Position numbers and translations under genes: made by a program. The notes under the pieces are model-generated. The model had not been told where the DNA came from, did no database searches, and worked only from the letters and a program-made list of their open reading frames with translations. Positions 1 to 11,085 of a stretch of DNA of 64,000 bases are shown one piece after another. Position 1 is the stretch's first letter. Each line of letters opens with the position of its first letter. Source of the stretch: Bolinopsis microptera (Eukaryota; Ctenophora; Tentaculata; Lobata; Bolinopsidae); assembly GCF_026151205.1 (NCBI RefSeq), contig NC_087072.1:131501-195500 (forward strand). The letters run 5' to 3'.

Positions 1-171
1 TAAATGGTGTAAAATAAATTTTAAAAGTTATTACTTTGACCTGTGGTCGGAAATGGCGGTATCTTTTATACTTTTGAATCTATGGACACTTAAATTTAGG
101 ATACAATTGACTACATTTGACTGTCAAAGCGTCTATCCCTAAATATGTATATATATATTATACCTTATCGG
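1..171. repeat. Dispersed repeat, second copy at 1677-1945
   Basis: The first 170 bases recur as a direct repeat at about 1677-1945: the same run through ACCTGTGGT, ATCTTTTATACTTTTGAATC and GCGTCTATCCCT, ending in an AT stretch. The copy at the window edge lacks a stretch of about 115 bp that contains TGACGTCA-type palindromes in the 1.7 kb copy. No coding signal was seen. The family is unknown. Confidence 0.75.
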
Positions 172-367
172 CAAGGTTGTTAAATACGTATTAGGAGGGA
201 ATACGTATTGGAATACGAATACGTATTAATCCTCGAAAATTGACGTATTACAACGTATTCTTTATTCCAAAAATTCAAATATGTTGAGGGGACTGAACTT
301 TAGAAAATGGTCTTAAACTTTGACAATTTCAAGATCGTTTTCAGGAAACGAAATCATTAAATATGTA

Positions 368-893
368 TTAAATATTTTACCAAAACCCATAATCATGGGT
401 AGATTGGACCGCTGTCAGTGCCTCTCTTTCCCAAACAAAAGGAAATGATATTACTTTGATTGACCGTTCTCAAATGCAAAATGATACCGAGAATGAAATC
501 GGTCGCTCGCTTTTCCCATTCATTCACGGCTTACGAATTGTATAATTAAGTTTCGATTGATTACATCAATCAGATGCTGTAAAAATCTCTTTGGGTTGCG
601 TTCGGGTCGATACCTAGTATTTCGGGGTAAGGGACAAGGGTGGTAGTTATTACTTATTGAACAAGCTGAAGTTTATTGAATCTTCATTGCCGAGTACAGC
701 TGCCTTTGGGTAGTTCTTCTTAATCTATTACAATTGTAAATGAATGGGAAAAGCGAGCGACCGATTTCATTCTCGGTATCATTTTGCATTTGAGAACGGT
801 CAATCAAAGTAATATCATTTCCTTTTGTTTGGGAAAGAGAGACACTGACAGCGGTCCAATCTACCCATGATTATGGGTTTTGGTAAAATATCA
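368..893. repeat. Foldback element with arms of about 160 bp
   Basis: The arm at about 368-530 begins ATATTTTACCAAAACCCATA. It returns in inverted orientation at about 731-893, ending TATGGGTTTTGGTAAAATAT. The spacer is about 200 bp and the arms are nearly identical. The element is nested inside the larger hAT-like element. A related short palindrome around ACCCATAAACTATGGGT sits near 5452-5475. It is non-coding. Confidence 0.8.
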
Positions 894-899
894 TCTCTT

Positions 900-1676
900 T
901 TTGATTATAATGTCAGGGTACTTTATAAAGTCGAAATATAAACTGATATCTTCGTTAATAAGGAGGAAGTTTCAACGATTTCGAAATGTTTCCTTTAAAA
1001 ACATTTCCTTGTGTTTAGGGAAGCATATCGGTCGATCACTGACTGAATATGCCACTTAATACTCATTCAAGTTGGCATTATATTCATATTGATGACATTA
1101 AACTGTCGTGGCAAAGCAGGATTTGTTGGAAATCACGAATGAGCAAAATTCTCACCTTTCGCACGTGCAAACTTTGAGCGGACGTTACGTGCGCATCCAA
1201 CATTGAATCGCCGTAAATTTGTGCATGTATTTTTTATGCATTGTTTTATATATAGTTTGATAAGCATGCAAAGTTTCAAAGTATTTCAAGAAGAACTGTA
1301 ATCACAACGGCACTCTAAAGTTGACAGAAAATGACGAAAACAGCAATTTTCAGTGATTTTAGCGATTTTCTATCAATTTGGGCGTGTCCCCACGTGTGCA
1401 ACTTTTCGATTTTCAACTTTAAAACTAGCCTAATGCAAAATTTATACCTATAGGAAGCAGAACTGAGCTCCACAACCCAAGGCATGGCCCAACACCAGAG
1501 CATACTAAATCGCAAAATTGACGTTTTTATAAAATAATTCTTCAAAAAAGCACAAACTTCAATGACGAATATCTTTATGAAGGAGCAAGCTAGAAAAATT
1601 TTCTGGTAGATTTTCAGAATGCTTGAACAATTATCTAAGGTAAAAATTTCCTCAGATTTTGAATAAAATTACTCCT
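900..1676. other. AT-rich interior of the hAT-like element, no gene seen
   Basis: This is AT-rich sequence without splice-supported coding potential. The only open frame of note (1315-1545, minus) has no recognisable domain and is judged accidental. The stretch is probably transposon-derived because it lies between the termini of the 172-2761 element. Confidence 0.5.
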
Positions 1677-2201
1677 TAATGGTTTAAAATTAATTTCAAA
1701 AGCTATTACTTTGTCAAAAATCAAGTTTTAAAAACGGTTAACTTGATGACGTCATCAAGGGGTGTCTATGACGTCAAATAATTTGTTTATACAATTTAAA
1801 CTAAAGTATAAACAATTATTTGCAAGACCTGTGGTTGGAAATGGCTGTATCTTTTATACTTTTGAATCTATGGACACCTAAATACAGGCTACAATTGACT
1901 GGCAAAGCGTCTATCCCTGAATATATATATATATCACTACAATCTATCGTAAAACAGGGGTTCTAGAAAACCCACTTCCCGATGTTCCTGAAACCTGAAA
2001 CTTTTTTTGCAGTCGATTTGGTCAACGTCTAGACGCCCTGAAAAATTTCAGATCTCTAACTCAATTTTAACATGGTTTTTAAGGCACCTGAATATGGCGA
2101 TTTTGGGTTTTTTACCGAATTTCGTATAACAGTGCTGGCGAGTATTTTAAGCAAATTTCTTAAAAATCTCAACATAAATATTTTTTATTCCTGTCATCTT
2201 T

Positions 2202-2361
2202 GACATCAAATTAGAATCTTTTGAACTAAAAGTAAATCTGCTGAACGACTTCCGATGAGTCTTAATGCCTGAAAAACTCCTGACATCAAATTAGAATCTT
2301 TTGAACTAAAAGTAAATCTGCTGAACGACTTCCGATGAGTCTTAATGCCTGAAAAACTCCT
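2202..2361. repeat. 80-bp perfect tandem duplication
   Basis: A unit beginning GACATCAAATTAGAATC and ending GAAAAACTCC occurs twice head to tail with a period of 80 bp. The related repeat near 4905-4985 has only one unit, so the duplication arose in this copy. Confidence 0.85.
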
Positions 2362-2368
2362 GCCGGCA

Positions 2369-2426
2369 GCCGGAGGCGGCGGCCTTCGGCCGCCGCCTCC
2401 GGCCAGAGTGCACGCTTCGCGTGCAC
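2369..2426. repeat. Two consecutive GC-rich perfect hairpins with TTC loops
   Basis: A 16-bp stem (2369-2384 with 2388-2403) closes a TTC triloop. It is followed by GTGCACGCTTCGCGTGCAC (2408-2426), an 8-bp stem, again with a TTC loop. The complementary strand of the second contains GCGAAGC, a sequence known for an unusually stable DNA mini-hairpin. Similar hairpins recur in other elements of this window. Confidence 0.85.
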
Positions 2427-2989
2427 GAAAGAGGCTTCCGACGAGTACCAAAGGGGTTATAATAGTAAAGGGGGTATAATAGTAAAGGGGGTACATAGTA
2501 TACCCACAATAAATGCACCGGTCGTGCTTGCCAGCACTGTGATAACTGCACACCTTTAATGCATGATCAATGATGAGGGTGGCGCGCAGCTGTAATGTTT
2601 CATTTTGACAAATCAGCGTATTACGGCGTATTATGGCGTATTCGTGGACGTATTTAACAATCCATAGAAATTACCGTATTCCGGCGTATTACGACGTATT
2701 CTTTATTGGAACCGAATACGTCGTATTCTTTCACGAAAATTTGACGTATTTAACAACCTTGCTTATCGGACCTTATTTGGACGGACATTACATGAACGGA
2801 CATTAATATGAACACTCGAAGGCATTCAATACCATCAAAAATCCGAGTTTTTTTCAATTTTTTGACGTTTATTAATTTCAGCAAATGGTTTTTTATCCAT
2901 TTTTTATACAGTAAGTAAGAAAAGCAGTCATTAACTTTAAGCAGTAAAAATGTTAAAATATGTGTACATGCAATGATCAGTGTATAATA

Positions 2990-3205
2990 TCACATATCAT
3001 CTTCATTAAATGGGTTTTCGTGCATGAAATAGTCCATGCTTAAACGAGCATCAGTGATTTCTAGCTTTGTGGAAACCTTTTTTATCAAAATACCCCGGTC
3101 CTGCATTTCATTTTTAACTTTTACAAGCCATTCGGCGTGAAGTGGTTCTATCTTAGACAACTTTAGGTTAAATTTAACATCACGTGGAGCTTTCCTAGCA
3201 CTGTT
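2990..3205 (-). pseudogene. C-terminal remnant of a pogo/Tigger-type (DDE_1) transposase
   Basis: Reading the minus strand from 3205 to the TGA at 2990-2992 gives about 71 open codons with no start. The stretch IEPLHAEWLVKVKNEM, followed by a segment containing ITDA, resembles the PLHAKWLV...GI.DA tail seen at the C-terminus of pogo/Tigger/Jerky-like transposases. The frame ends with an acidic tail (FNEDDM). Upstream on the minus strand the frame is closed by a TGA. A second short open stretch (RYYSKSLPRKL) occurs beyond it in another frame, so the gene is broken. No DDE catalytic residues remain. The family call rests on this motif alone. Confidence 0.45.
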
Positions 3206-3334
3206 TCATTACCTCCCCTCAGTAATATGAACTATAACAACGTCGGACAATTTCCTTGGCAACGATTTACTGTAATATCTAGAGGCTGGAACAAGTTTGT
3301 CATTTGGCGGGGACTAGCTCATGAACTATGTTGT

Positions 3335-4612
3335 AAAGTATTTTCGGCTCATAATGCTCAGGGAAGCATGAAACATAAACAAAAGTAGTTTCCAGAAAAA
3401 CTTTGAAAATAATTTCGATTAAGAAACTTTTCGGTCCGAGTCATCCTCGATAGGTACAAGAAAAGTGCCTCAATATGTAAGTTACACTCCTTGTTTCTAT
3501 ATAAACATAACTTTTATATTAATTCTTACATAATAATTATAATAATTTTCTATTAGTATTATCACTAGAAGCCGCGCAGACCTACTATCTACACACAAAC
3601 CAACTAGTAATTTTTATTACCCTAATCATATGAACCAGTTCATCCCTAATTCATAATTCGTGTAACAACATCATGAAGAAGAGTCTGTTTAGATCTTAAC
3701 ACTTAAGATTATTAATGTAGATGCTATTGTTTTGCCTAACGAGCCTGTCGCTCCCTAATCTATCTATACTCACAAGCTAGTTAACGAATTTATGACACCT
3801 AACTTAGCTATATGTTATTAGGAATGGTCATCAAAATAAGTTTATAACAATGTCGATATTTTGGTAAATTTCTAGCTTCTGTCAGAAAATAAATTTACGG
3901 TTTCTATAATAGGGAGTAATTAGATATAATTTACAGTACAGCTGTACTTACACTCACATTCACAAGCATGCAAGCTCACCTGGTCCAATTAGCGTCACAA
4001 TTACGTGCCCTCAGGCTCATAATCACGTGACCTCAGACCCAATCAATTGGGTTCTGGCCTGGTATGTCTCGTATCACTCCCATTGCATGCTCGGCTCACA
4101 TCCTTGGATACGAGAACCAGCCCCTTTCGGACCCGGCTCACGTCCGTAATGTGAACACATACCGAGAGCTCAAACACTTCTTAATATACTTCATAATACA
4201 CAGCTACTTACTAAACTGTCATGTGAACCCTACCCAGGTTCTTGGTTATCCGGCTGTTAGGATGGTTATAATATGGATCACATCACAAATGATTCGTCAC
4301 TGATTGGGCCATGTGATGTGATACCTGTGGGAGGCCGAAATTAGTGGTTCCTAGTTGTCGGTCACCGGGTCAGGCCCTTGTCACCCGATCTTGAGGTGAG
4401 GTACGACACTTCGTTAACCCAATCAATATCTGGAAGGCTGCAAATTTTCACATGCCAAACTCACAATGGTCTTACGGAGTTGTGCGAGTTAACGATACAT
4501 GTATCCATAGAGGCCGCAGAATTATGAGGACTACCAGATCCTGGTGGAACCTAAGCGATCCATGATATCATGACAGGCCCTAAAGCTAGGGCCTCCAGCG
4601 TTCAAGTAATGT
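3335..4612. repeat. Left arm of a composite large inverted repeat
   Basis: This segment is the reverse complement of 8268-9745, apart from one insertion in each arm. Shared landmarks are AAAGTATTTTCGGCTCATAA at the outer end, GGTCCGAGTCATCCTCGATA, CACAAGCTAGTTAACGAAT, AATCACGTGACCTCAGACCC, and the inner end CCATGATATCATGACAGGCC. About 310 bp at 4063-4375 is absent from the right arm. A third, rearranged copy of the inner half lies at 10050-10880, and a degraded fragment at about 13855-14080. It looks like a long foldback transposon or an inverted duplication. No transposase is seen. Confidence 0.8.
4063..4375. repeat. Arm-specific insertion in the left arm
   Basis: This stretch interrupts the alignment between the left arm and both the right arm and the 10050-10880 copy, exactly between CTGGCCTGGT and TCACCCGATCTTGAGGTGA. 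Part of it (GATGGATCACATCAC-like, CACTAAT) recurs at about 13980-14060. The 79-codon open frame inside has no recognised domain. Confidence 0.5.
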
Positions 4613-4639
4613 CTGTCCAAATAAGGTCCGATAAGGTAT

Positions 4640-5460
4640 ATCACGACAATCTGGCGTAAAACAGGGGTTCTAGAAAACCCACTTCCCAATGCTCCTGAAA
4701 CTTGAAACTTTTGTTGTAGTCGATTTGGTCAACGTCTAGACGCCCTGCAAAGTTTCACATCTCTAACTCAATTTTAACATGGTTTTTAAGGCACCTGAAT
4801 ATGGCAATTTTCGGTTTTTTACCTAATTTCGTATAACATGCTGGCGTGTATTTTGCGAAAATTTCTTAAAAACCTCCACATAACTATTTCTTATTCCTGT
4901 CATCCTTAACATTAAATTAAAATGTTTTGAACTTAAATATACCTGCTGAACTACTTTCGATGAGTCTTAATACCTGAAAAACTTAATAAAGGGTTATAAT
5001 AGTAAAGGGGGTATAATAGTAAATGGGTATAATAGTAAAAGGGGTATAAAAGTAAAGGGGGTAAATAGTAAAGGGGGTAAATAGTAAAGGGGGTAAATAG
5101 TATCGTGAATATAAGAGGCACGGTCATGCAGTGGCGTAACGTTGCCTGTTGGCGCCCCCCTGCCGAAAAAAGCGCCCCCCTGTTGGCGCCCCCTCCCCTT
5201 TTGGTGCCCCTCCCTAAAATTGAACAAATTAGGTGATTTTAAAGAATACGCCGGTAAAATCTCTAAAAAAGTGTGTATCTAGAGCAAAACGCGCAATTTT
5301 GCTAGTACTTTAGTTAAGTTTTCGAAATTGTCCCACATTCAAACGACGATTTGGCGCCCCCCTAAGACGGCGCCCCCCTGCACAGCGGGGTCAGCAGGGC
5401 CTTTCGTTACGCCACTGCGGTCATGCTTGCCAGCATTGTGATTTGACCAAAACCCATAAA
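4640..5460. repeat. Dispersed repeat, copy of 1940-2545, with a 17-bp minisatellite
   Basis: This is a direct copy of 1940-2545. At 4984-5102 the GGTATAATAGTAAAGGG unit is amplified to about 7-8 imperfect copies, against about 3 in the other copy. The repeat is interrupted by the hAT-like element at 5129-5417. Confidence 0.75.
5129..5417. mobile_element. hAT-like MITE with 8-bp TSD CGGTCATG
   Basis: The terminal inverted repeats CAGTGGCGTAACG and CGTTACGCCACTG bound 289 bp. They are flanked by a perfect 8-bp target duplication (5121-5128 and 5418-5425). The interior contains repeated GGCGCCCCCC blocks and no ORF. Ends of the CAGTGGCG type and 8-bp duplications are characteristic of hAT elements. 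A fragment with the same left end (CAGTGGTTTAACGTTGCC) lies near 8221-8245. Confidence 0.92.
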
Positions 5461-5479
5461 CTATGGGTTTTGTCAGCAA

Positions 5480-7095
5480 ATGACCCATAAAGCAAATTCT
5501 TAGTTGCCTGTTTAAATTTTAGTTGAAAATTAGTTGAAAATTTTAGTTGAAAATTAGTTGAAAATTCCTTTTTAATCAATCTTCAGTCAGAACTTTAAAC
5601 CAGGGGAAGCGATCCATAATAGGCATCCGTACGGCAAATATAAAGTGGTGCGAAGAGTTTATACACACGTTCATCAAATTATTCTGTTACACACAATGTT
5701 TATCTTCATTGTTAACAATAGCCTCGTGATGCTGTGGAGAATATTTCAAATAATATTAAGATTCGCTGAGACCTATTGACTGGGCATGTTTTACATTTTC
5801 TTATTGTCCTGCTGGTTTGTTGGCCAGCCTCATAGAGCTAGCTCTGTGAGGCTGGTCACCATACCCACGTTCAACAATTTATTGCATATTTTTTACACGC
5901 TAACCTAACCAGCTGATGGTCATTTTGATTATCATGACATTAATGTTATTTATAATGAATCTGGTTACTACATGTAAACCCAATTTAACGTTGAATTTGG
6001 ACGTGTCACAGTTCAAATTTGAGTGAGCCGCCCTGTCAGGCTGTCAATAGCTGTCTAGGAGCTAGTCGGCTCGTAAATGTAAAAACCGCCGGATATGACC
6101 AGTGCCGGGGATTCTCATAATAATTATAGTTCCACACCTCTGTAGCTATTCCCACGATAGAAATCCTATTTTGATTCACAGCCGTGATGAATTGATTTCC
6201 AGTAGATTTCATTCGAAGTCGAATCACTTCGGGTTTATCTTGATAGCTTTGAGCTATTGTAAACCAATTGCTCCTATTCTCACTAACTATCGGACGATTT
6301 ACGTACTAAAGTTCGAGTAGTAGCATGTAAAAAATATGCAATAAATTGTTGAACGTGGGTATGGTGAGCTAGCTCTATGAGGCTGGCCAACAAACCAGCA
6401 GGACAATAAGAAAATGTAAAACATGCCCAGTCAATAGGTCTCAGCGAATCTTAGCAATATTCTCCTTAGCATCACGAGGCTATTGTTAACAAAGAAGATA
6501 AAGATTGTGTGTAACAGAATAACTTGATGAACGTGTGTATAAACTCTTCACACCACTTTATATTTGCCGTACGGATGCCTATTATGGATCGCTTCCCCTG
6601 GTTTAAAGTTCTGACTGAAGATTGATTAAAAAAAGGAATCTTCGACTAAAACGATAAATGAGGAAGAAATTTAAACAGGCAACTACGAATTTGCTTCATG
6701 GGTCATGTGCTGACATGCACCCTGTTAGCGTTCACGGGCACCCTCTCAGTTTTTCATTTGACCTCATGCAGATGCAGAAGAGTTGCCGACCAGAGTAACA
6801 GGTCACTATTAGAACAGTGATTATTGAACGTATGATAGATAACAACCGATACTACAGCGGTGGATTCAAATGTCACCTGGTCAAACCCGGGGTGGACTAT
6901 TTACATTAAGCGTCCCAACGGCTCCTGAGTCCTAACACATGGTAGAACCTGGTAAGCTCGGGAAATTGGGTCAAACTTAACCCTAAATGTCATGTCCTCC
7001 TGTAGGCTTAACCTTATGAATTTATAAAATTCACTAGTGTAGTTAGAGTATGGTGACACTTGAAAGCCACGAACTTTAGTTGCTCAAAGCTATCA
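5480..7095. mobile_element. Long foldback element
   Basis: The left arm (5480-5900) returns inverted at 6322-6710. Landmarks are CCGTACGGCAAATATAAAGT, CAATAGCCTCGTGATGCT, CCTGCTGGTTTGTTGGCCAG and CCCACGTTCAACAATTTATT. The loop of about 420 bp has no convincing gene. The right arm continues outward to about 7095 with sequence missing from the left arm. That outer part reappears, joined to the same inner arm, at 16425-17497, so the complete arm is about 780 bp and the left arm here is truncated. Confidence 0.8.
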
Positions 7096-8267
7096 AAATT
7101 AGAGTTAACATGTTAATTCAAGTATGTGAAATGTGAATGTGACTTGTATTCCGTACAAATATTTCTAGTTCATGACATAATCATGGCGTGTGTACCGCGG
7201 TACAGATATAAGCACCTTGAAATTGCCGAGCCAAGCTGTGGTAGAGATAACAAATTGAACAGAGGGTCAAATACAGATAGACATGACACCTCTATTACAA
7301 TTGGTTGCTCGGTCAGGATCACGGAGTGCATGGCTGCCCGTCGTTCAGAAAAAACTTTAATTCAGTTGTTATTATGATTGTTATATCATGGTGTTGGTTA
7401 CATACCTTTATTGTGTTTCTTTTGACTGAAAATTGTGATAGTACCTGTTCGAGTTGTTAACGAGACGATATCCTTGTTCTTTCGTTGCAGAATCGAAATG
7501 ATCTTCGCTTGAGTAAAACATTTTGAGTGTTGTTGGGCTGTGAAACCAACTTAAATCGATGTCTCGCACAATGGTAGGTGAGAAACAGTCACCAAAATGA
7601 GTTGCTAACCTGCTGTGTTTTCGTACTCTGCTCTTCACTCAAGTTGCAAAGCTGCAATAAACATTAAACATATTGCAACGAACACTATCTGAAAATTGTG
7701 TTAGTACCTGTTCGATCAGTTAAGGTGAGGATTGCCTCGATCTTTCGGTTTCAGCTTAACTCCCTAGGCCCTAGGCCATGAGTAGAACAGAAGGATCAGA
7801 ATATATGTTACTTGTTGCTCGTATTAACTATATAAAACCTCCATTTTGAGGAATGAGGAAGTGTTTATAGGTTCTGAAACCAAGTTAAGTCGATTTTTCG
7901 TGCAATTTTAGGTCAGAAACAGTCATCATCATGAGATAATAAGAAGGACGATTTCTCGGTTATTTTTAAGCTTTCGTTCAGAAAATAATTAGGGACCTTC
8001 GAAGGGGGTAACAAAAAGGAGTTACAAGTGTTACAAGCCTTCTATAATACAAAATTTGCATCACCTCTTCAACCTGCTGAATAAAGACGCCACCTAAAAA
8101 GTAAAACGTAAACAAAAAATTATCACCTCCCCGCCAGTATCCACATCTATAAAATCCGCTCCCACTAAATCGCTCGCCTAAATTAAAAAAAAATTATTGT
8201 GAAAAGGCCCTGAGGGTATGACAGTGGTTTAACGTTGCCTGTTGGCGAGCGATTTAGTAAGAGCCAT
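7096..8267. other. Centre of the composite inverted repeat: degenerate direct repeats, no gene
   Basis: Two diverged direct copies (about 7425-7640 and 7685-7935) share CTGAAAATTGTG, AGTACCTGTTCGA and GAAACAGTCA. The open frames at 7126-7377 and 7408-7638 show no domain. Near 8090-8220, sequence such as TTGTGAAAAGGC recurs at about 11290 and, inverted, at about 47455. A truncated hAT-like end lies at 8221-8245. Confidence 0.45.
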
Positions 8268-9745
8268 TAACATCACTAGTTAGGGTAGGCCTGTCATGAT
8301 ATCATGGATCGCTTAGGTTCCACCAGGATCTGGTAGTCCTCATAATTCTGCGGCCTCTATGTATCGTTAACTCGCACAACTCCGTAAGACCCTAGTGAGT
8401 TTGGTATGTGAAAATTTGCTGCCTTCCAGACATTGATTGGGTTAACGAGGTGTCGTACGTCACCTCAAGATCGGGTGACAGGGGGCTGACCAGGCCAGAA
8501 CCCAATTTATTGGGTCTGAGGTCACGTGATTATGAGCCTGAGGGCACGTAACTGTGACGTCGCCAGAGCTTGTTCTCCATTTCCCGCTAATTGGACCAGG
8601 TGAGCTTGCATGCTTGTGAATGTGGGTGTAAGTACAGCTGTATTGTAGTTTATATCTAATTACCTTACAAGACTTTTTTGTGGCGGACCAATTTGCGACG
8701 ACCGAAATTTTGGCGGTCCGAAAATATGGCGAAATTGAACAAAAACCGTCACATTTCGGACGTCACAGAAAATAAGGGTATTTTTCATCATTTTTTGTGA
8801 CAGTAAGCAGTAAGGAAATTTCTGAAATTCGGTAAAATCATGTTCAAACTTAGTCTGTATTAAGACTGTAAGACTTTCATGTTAGCACATACATGTATTT
8901 TAATGCAAATTTAAACTTTATTGCTTGACATTCAATTCGTCATTGGTGTGGTGATAATTTGTCCCAAGATGCCAGAATTTATTTATTTATTTTACTTGTA
9001 CTTTTTAGAAACAAAATAAAGCAGTGAAGCTGCACAGTCATTGAAATAAGCTAAAAGATAATGCGACGGATTCTATTACGACGACCGAAATTTTGACGGT
9101 CCGAGAATATGGCGAAATTTTCGGAAAACCGCCACATTTCGTACGTTATAAATATGTCTTGTAAGGTACTCCCTATTATAGAAACCGTAAATTTATTTTC
9201 TGACAGAAGCTAGAAATTTACCAAAATATCGACATTGTTATAAACTTATTTTGATGACCATTCCTAATAATATATAGCTAAGTTAGATGTCATAAATTCG
9301 TTAACTAGCTTGTGAGTATAGATAGATTAGGGAGCGACAGGCTCGTTAGGCAAAACAATAGCATCTACATTGATAATATTAAGTGTTAAGATCTAAACAG
9401 ACTCTTCTTCATGATGTTGTTACACGAATTATGAATTAGGGATGAACTGGTTCATAGGATTAGGGTAATACAAATTACTAGTTGGATTGTGTGTAGATTA
9501 AGATAGTAGCGCTGTGCGGCTTCTAGTGATAATTATTATAATTATTATGTAAGAATTATTATGAAAGTTATGTTTATATAGAAACAAGGAGTGTAACTTA
9601 CATATTGAGGCACTTTTCTTGTACCTATCGAGGATGACTCGGACCGAAAATTTTCTAAATCGAAATTATTTTCAAATTTTTTCTGGAAACTACTTTTGTT
9701 TATGTTTCATGCTTCCCTGGGCATTATGAGCCGAAAATACTTTTT
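8268..9745. repeat. Right arm of the composite large inverted repeat
   Basis: This is the reverse complement of 3335-4612. It is interrupted by the TA-flanked MITE at 8663-9166, and lacks the left arm's 4063-4375 segment. Outer ends of both arms share the TTTCGGCTCATAA/TTATGAGCCGAAA motif. Confidence 0.8.
8663..9166. mobile_element. TA-flanked MITE (504 bp)
   Basis: The termini CCTTACAAGAC and GTCTTGTAAGG are perfect 11-bp inverted repeats, flanked by TA on both sides (8661-8662, 9167-9168). The left arm at about 3913-3925 shows the unoccupied sequence, with TAATTACTCCC (inverse orientation) uninterrupted. TA duplication suggests Tc1/mariner-type mobilisation. The interior has repeated GACGACCGAAATTTTGGCGG-like blocks and no ORF. 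Confidence 0.88.
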
Positions 9746-10049
9746 CGGTCCGTACAGCTACATTCGAAAGGCTGTGGATGTGATAAGTTTAATATAATTA
9801 TAAAGAACGTGATATTTTGCCCTCGGATTTAAAGGAGAATGCGCAAATTTGGTCCTCAGAGAACTGGAATAATCGCAATTTGTCGCGAAGATCTGTTTGT
9901 CACGGCAAACGTCAAAAATCGCGATTTGTCGCAGAGAATGGGGAAAATCGCGATTCTGCACGTGCCATGATTTCCTTTTGATCTTGCCACTCCTGTCTCT
10001 TGATTGATGATTCATGCTTATGATGATCAGGAACAGTGAACACATCTGG
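9746..10049. other. Short spacer with no gene identified
   Basis: The spacer contains several near-copies of AATCGCGATTTGTCGC (about 9885-9960). The 98-codon minus-strand open frame (9758-10054) runs across these repeats and shows no domain, so it is treated as accidental. Confidence 0.4.
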
Positions 10050-10880
10050 TCCAATTAGCGGGAAACGAAGAACAAGCTCTGGTGACGTCACAGTTACGTG
10101 CCCTCAAGGCTCAGGCTCATAATCACGTGACCTCAGACCCAATCAATTGGGTTCTGGCCTGGTCAGCCCCCTGTCGCCCGATCTTGAGGTGACGTACTAT
10201 ACGACACTTCGTTAACCCAAAGGCTCACAAGGGTCTCACGAAGTTGTGCGAGATCTCTCTCTCTGTTTTGGTCAACGGTTTCTGGCCTCCTAGTGAAGAG
10301 GGAGGCCTTCTCGCCGTGCCCACAGAGTGTGACTCCTGCTAGCCACACTCCAGGACTCCCTAAGTATATACAAAAACATAGAATAATAGATATCAACGCA
10401 ACAGACCTCTGGAGTCTCGAAGCTGTTACTACCTTGCTCAGAGCAAACCCACTTCAGATGTTCTTCTTTGGCGGGCAGGCGAGGGACTTCCGAGCATGGT
10501 CCACACCTGAATAAGTGTCACTATCTGAGATAGTCCTGTGTGGGTCTAGTGTATGATTGTGTATGAGCCTTGGTGTATGTCCTAGATGCTTATCCAAATA
10601 GGTCGTCTATCCTAGGAGGTTACCCAAAAGGGTTTTCCCTATCCAGTCTTGTCGACTGTTCCACAAATTTGAAGATATGATTGTAGTTTACTGTTGTTAA
10701 GGTAGAGTTTACCAATTATCCTCATTCTGAACCTCATGATCTGGATGCACTTGCAGAGGAGGTGCTGGGATGTTTTTGCGAGATACCGATACATAGAGGC
10801 CGCAGAATTATGAGGACTACCAGATCCTGGTGGAATTTAAGCGATCCATGATATCATGACAGGCCCTATAGTTAGGGCTT
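10050..10880. repeat. Third, rearranged copy of the foldback arm
   Basis: The same blocks appear as in 3960-4612: TCTGGTCCAATTAGCG, AATCACGTGACCTCAGACCC, CGATCTTGAGGTGACGTAC, then after a different middle segment CATAGAGGCCGCAGAATTAT and GATATCATGACAGGCCC. The middle (about 10230-10780) is unique here. Its short open frames (10163-10396 minus, 10293-10514 plus) carry no recognisable domain. Confidence 0.7.
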
Positions 10881-10920
10881 ACCATAAAAAATGATAGAAG
10901 GTCAGGGTGGGAACTTCTTT

Positions 10921-11010
10921 AACGGGTGATTCTCGTAAAATATCTGTTCCATATATTGGAACCGTCGACGAGTCCAACTCGGCGCGCGTCCTGGTAGGTT
11001 GTAAACCTAC
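10921..11010. repeat. Structured mini-repeat, copy 1
   Basis: About 90 bp runs from AACGGGTGATTCTCG to a terminal hairpin GTAGGTTGTAAACCTAC. In between are a hairpin GTTCCATATATTGGAAC and the conserved core CGACGAGTCCAACTCGG, itself a CGAGT/ACTCG hairpin. See copies at 11086-11177 and 46794-46880. Its function is unknown. Confidence 0.75.
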
Positions 11011-11085
11011 AAAAACTTATAACTAACTTATTGCAAATTCATGTTTTACTTTGTCCAAACTTCATTTCTTGATTGAATGCTTTAC

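Larger units (their letters stand above)
1940..2545. repeat. Dispersed repeat shared with 4640-5460
   Basis: This is a direct copy of the 4640-5460 region. Shared landmarks are GTAAAACAGGGGTTCTAGAA, GGTCAACGTCTAGACGCCCT, a GGTATAATAGTAAAGGG minisatellite (about 2454-2500 here) and TGCTTGCCAGCA. The GGTCGTGCTTGCC stretch near 2520 is the unoccupied counterpart of the hAT insertion at 5129. It also contains an 80-bp tandem duplication (2202-2361) and two GC-rich hairpins (2369-2426). Confidence 0.75.
172..2761. mobile_element. hAT-like non-autonomous DNA transposon with 8-bp TSD, expanded by nested insertions
   Basis: The ends are CAAGGTTGTTAAATACG and its inverted complement CGTATTTAACAACCTTG. 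Both ends carry many GACGTATTA-like subterminal motifs. The element is flanked by the perfect 8-bp duplication CTTATCGG (164-171 and 2762-2769), the length typical of the hAT superfamily. A related unoccupied sequence is present at about 4617-4645 in inverse orientation, where CCTTATCGG runs straight into ACCTTATTTGG. A compact copy without the nested insertions lies at 11540-11934, so about 2.2 kb here is secondary insertion: the foldback at 368-893, dispersed repeats and GC-rich hairpins. No transposase ORF is visible inside. Confidence 0.85.
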
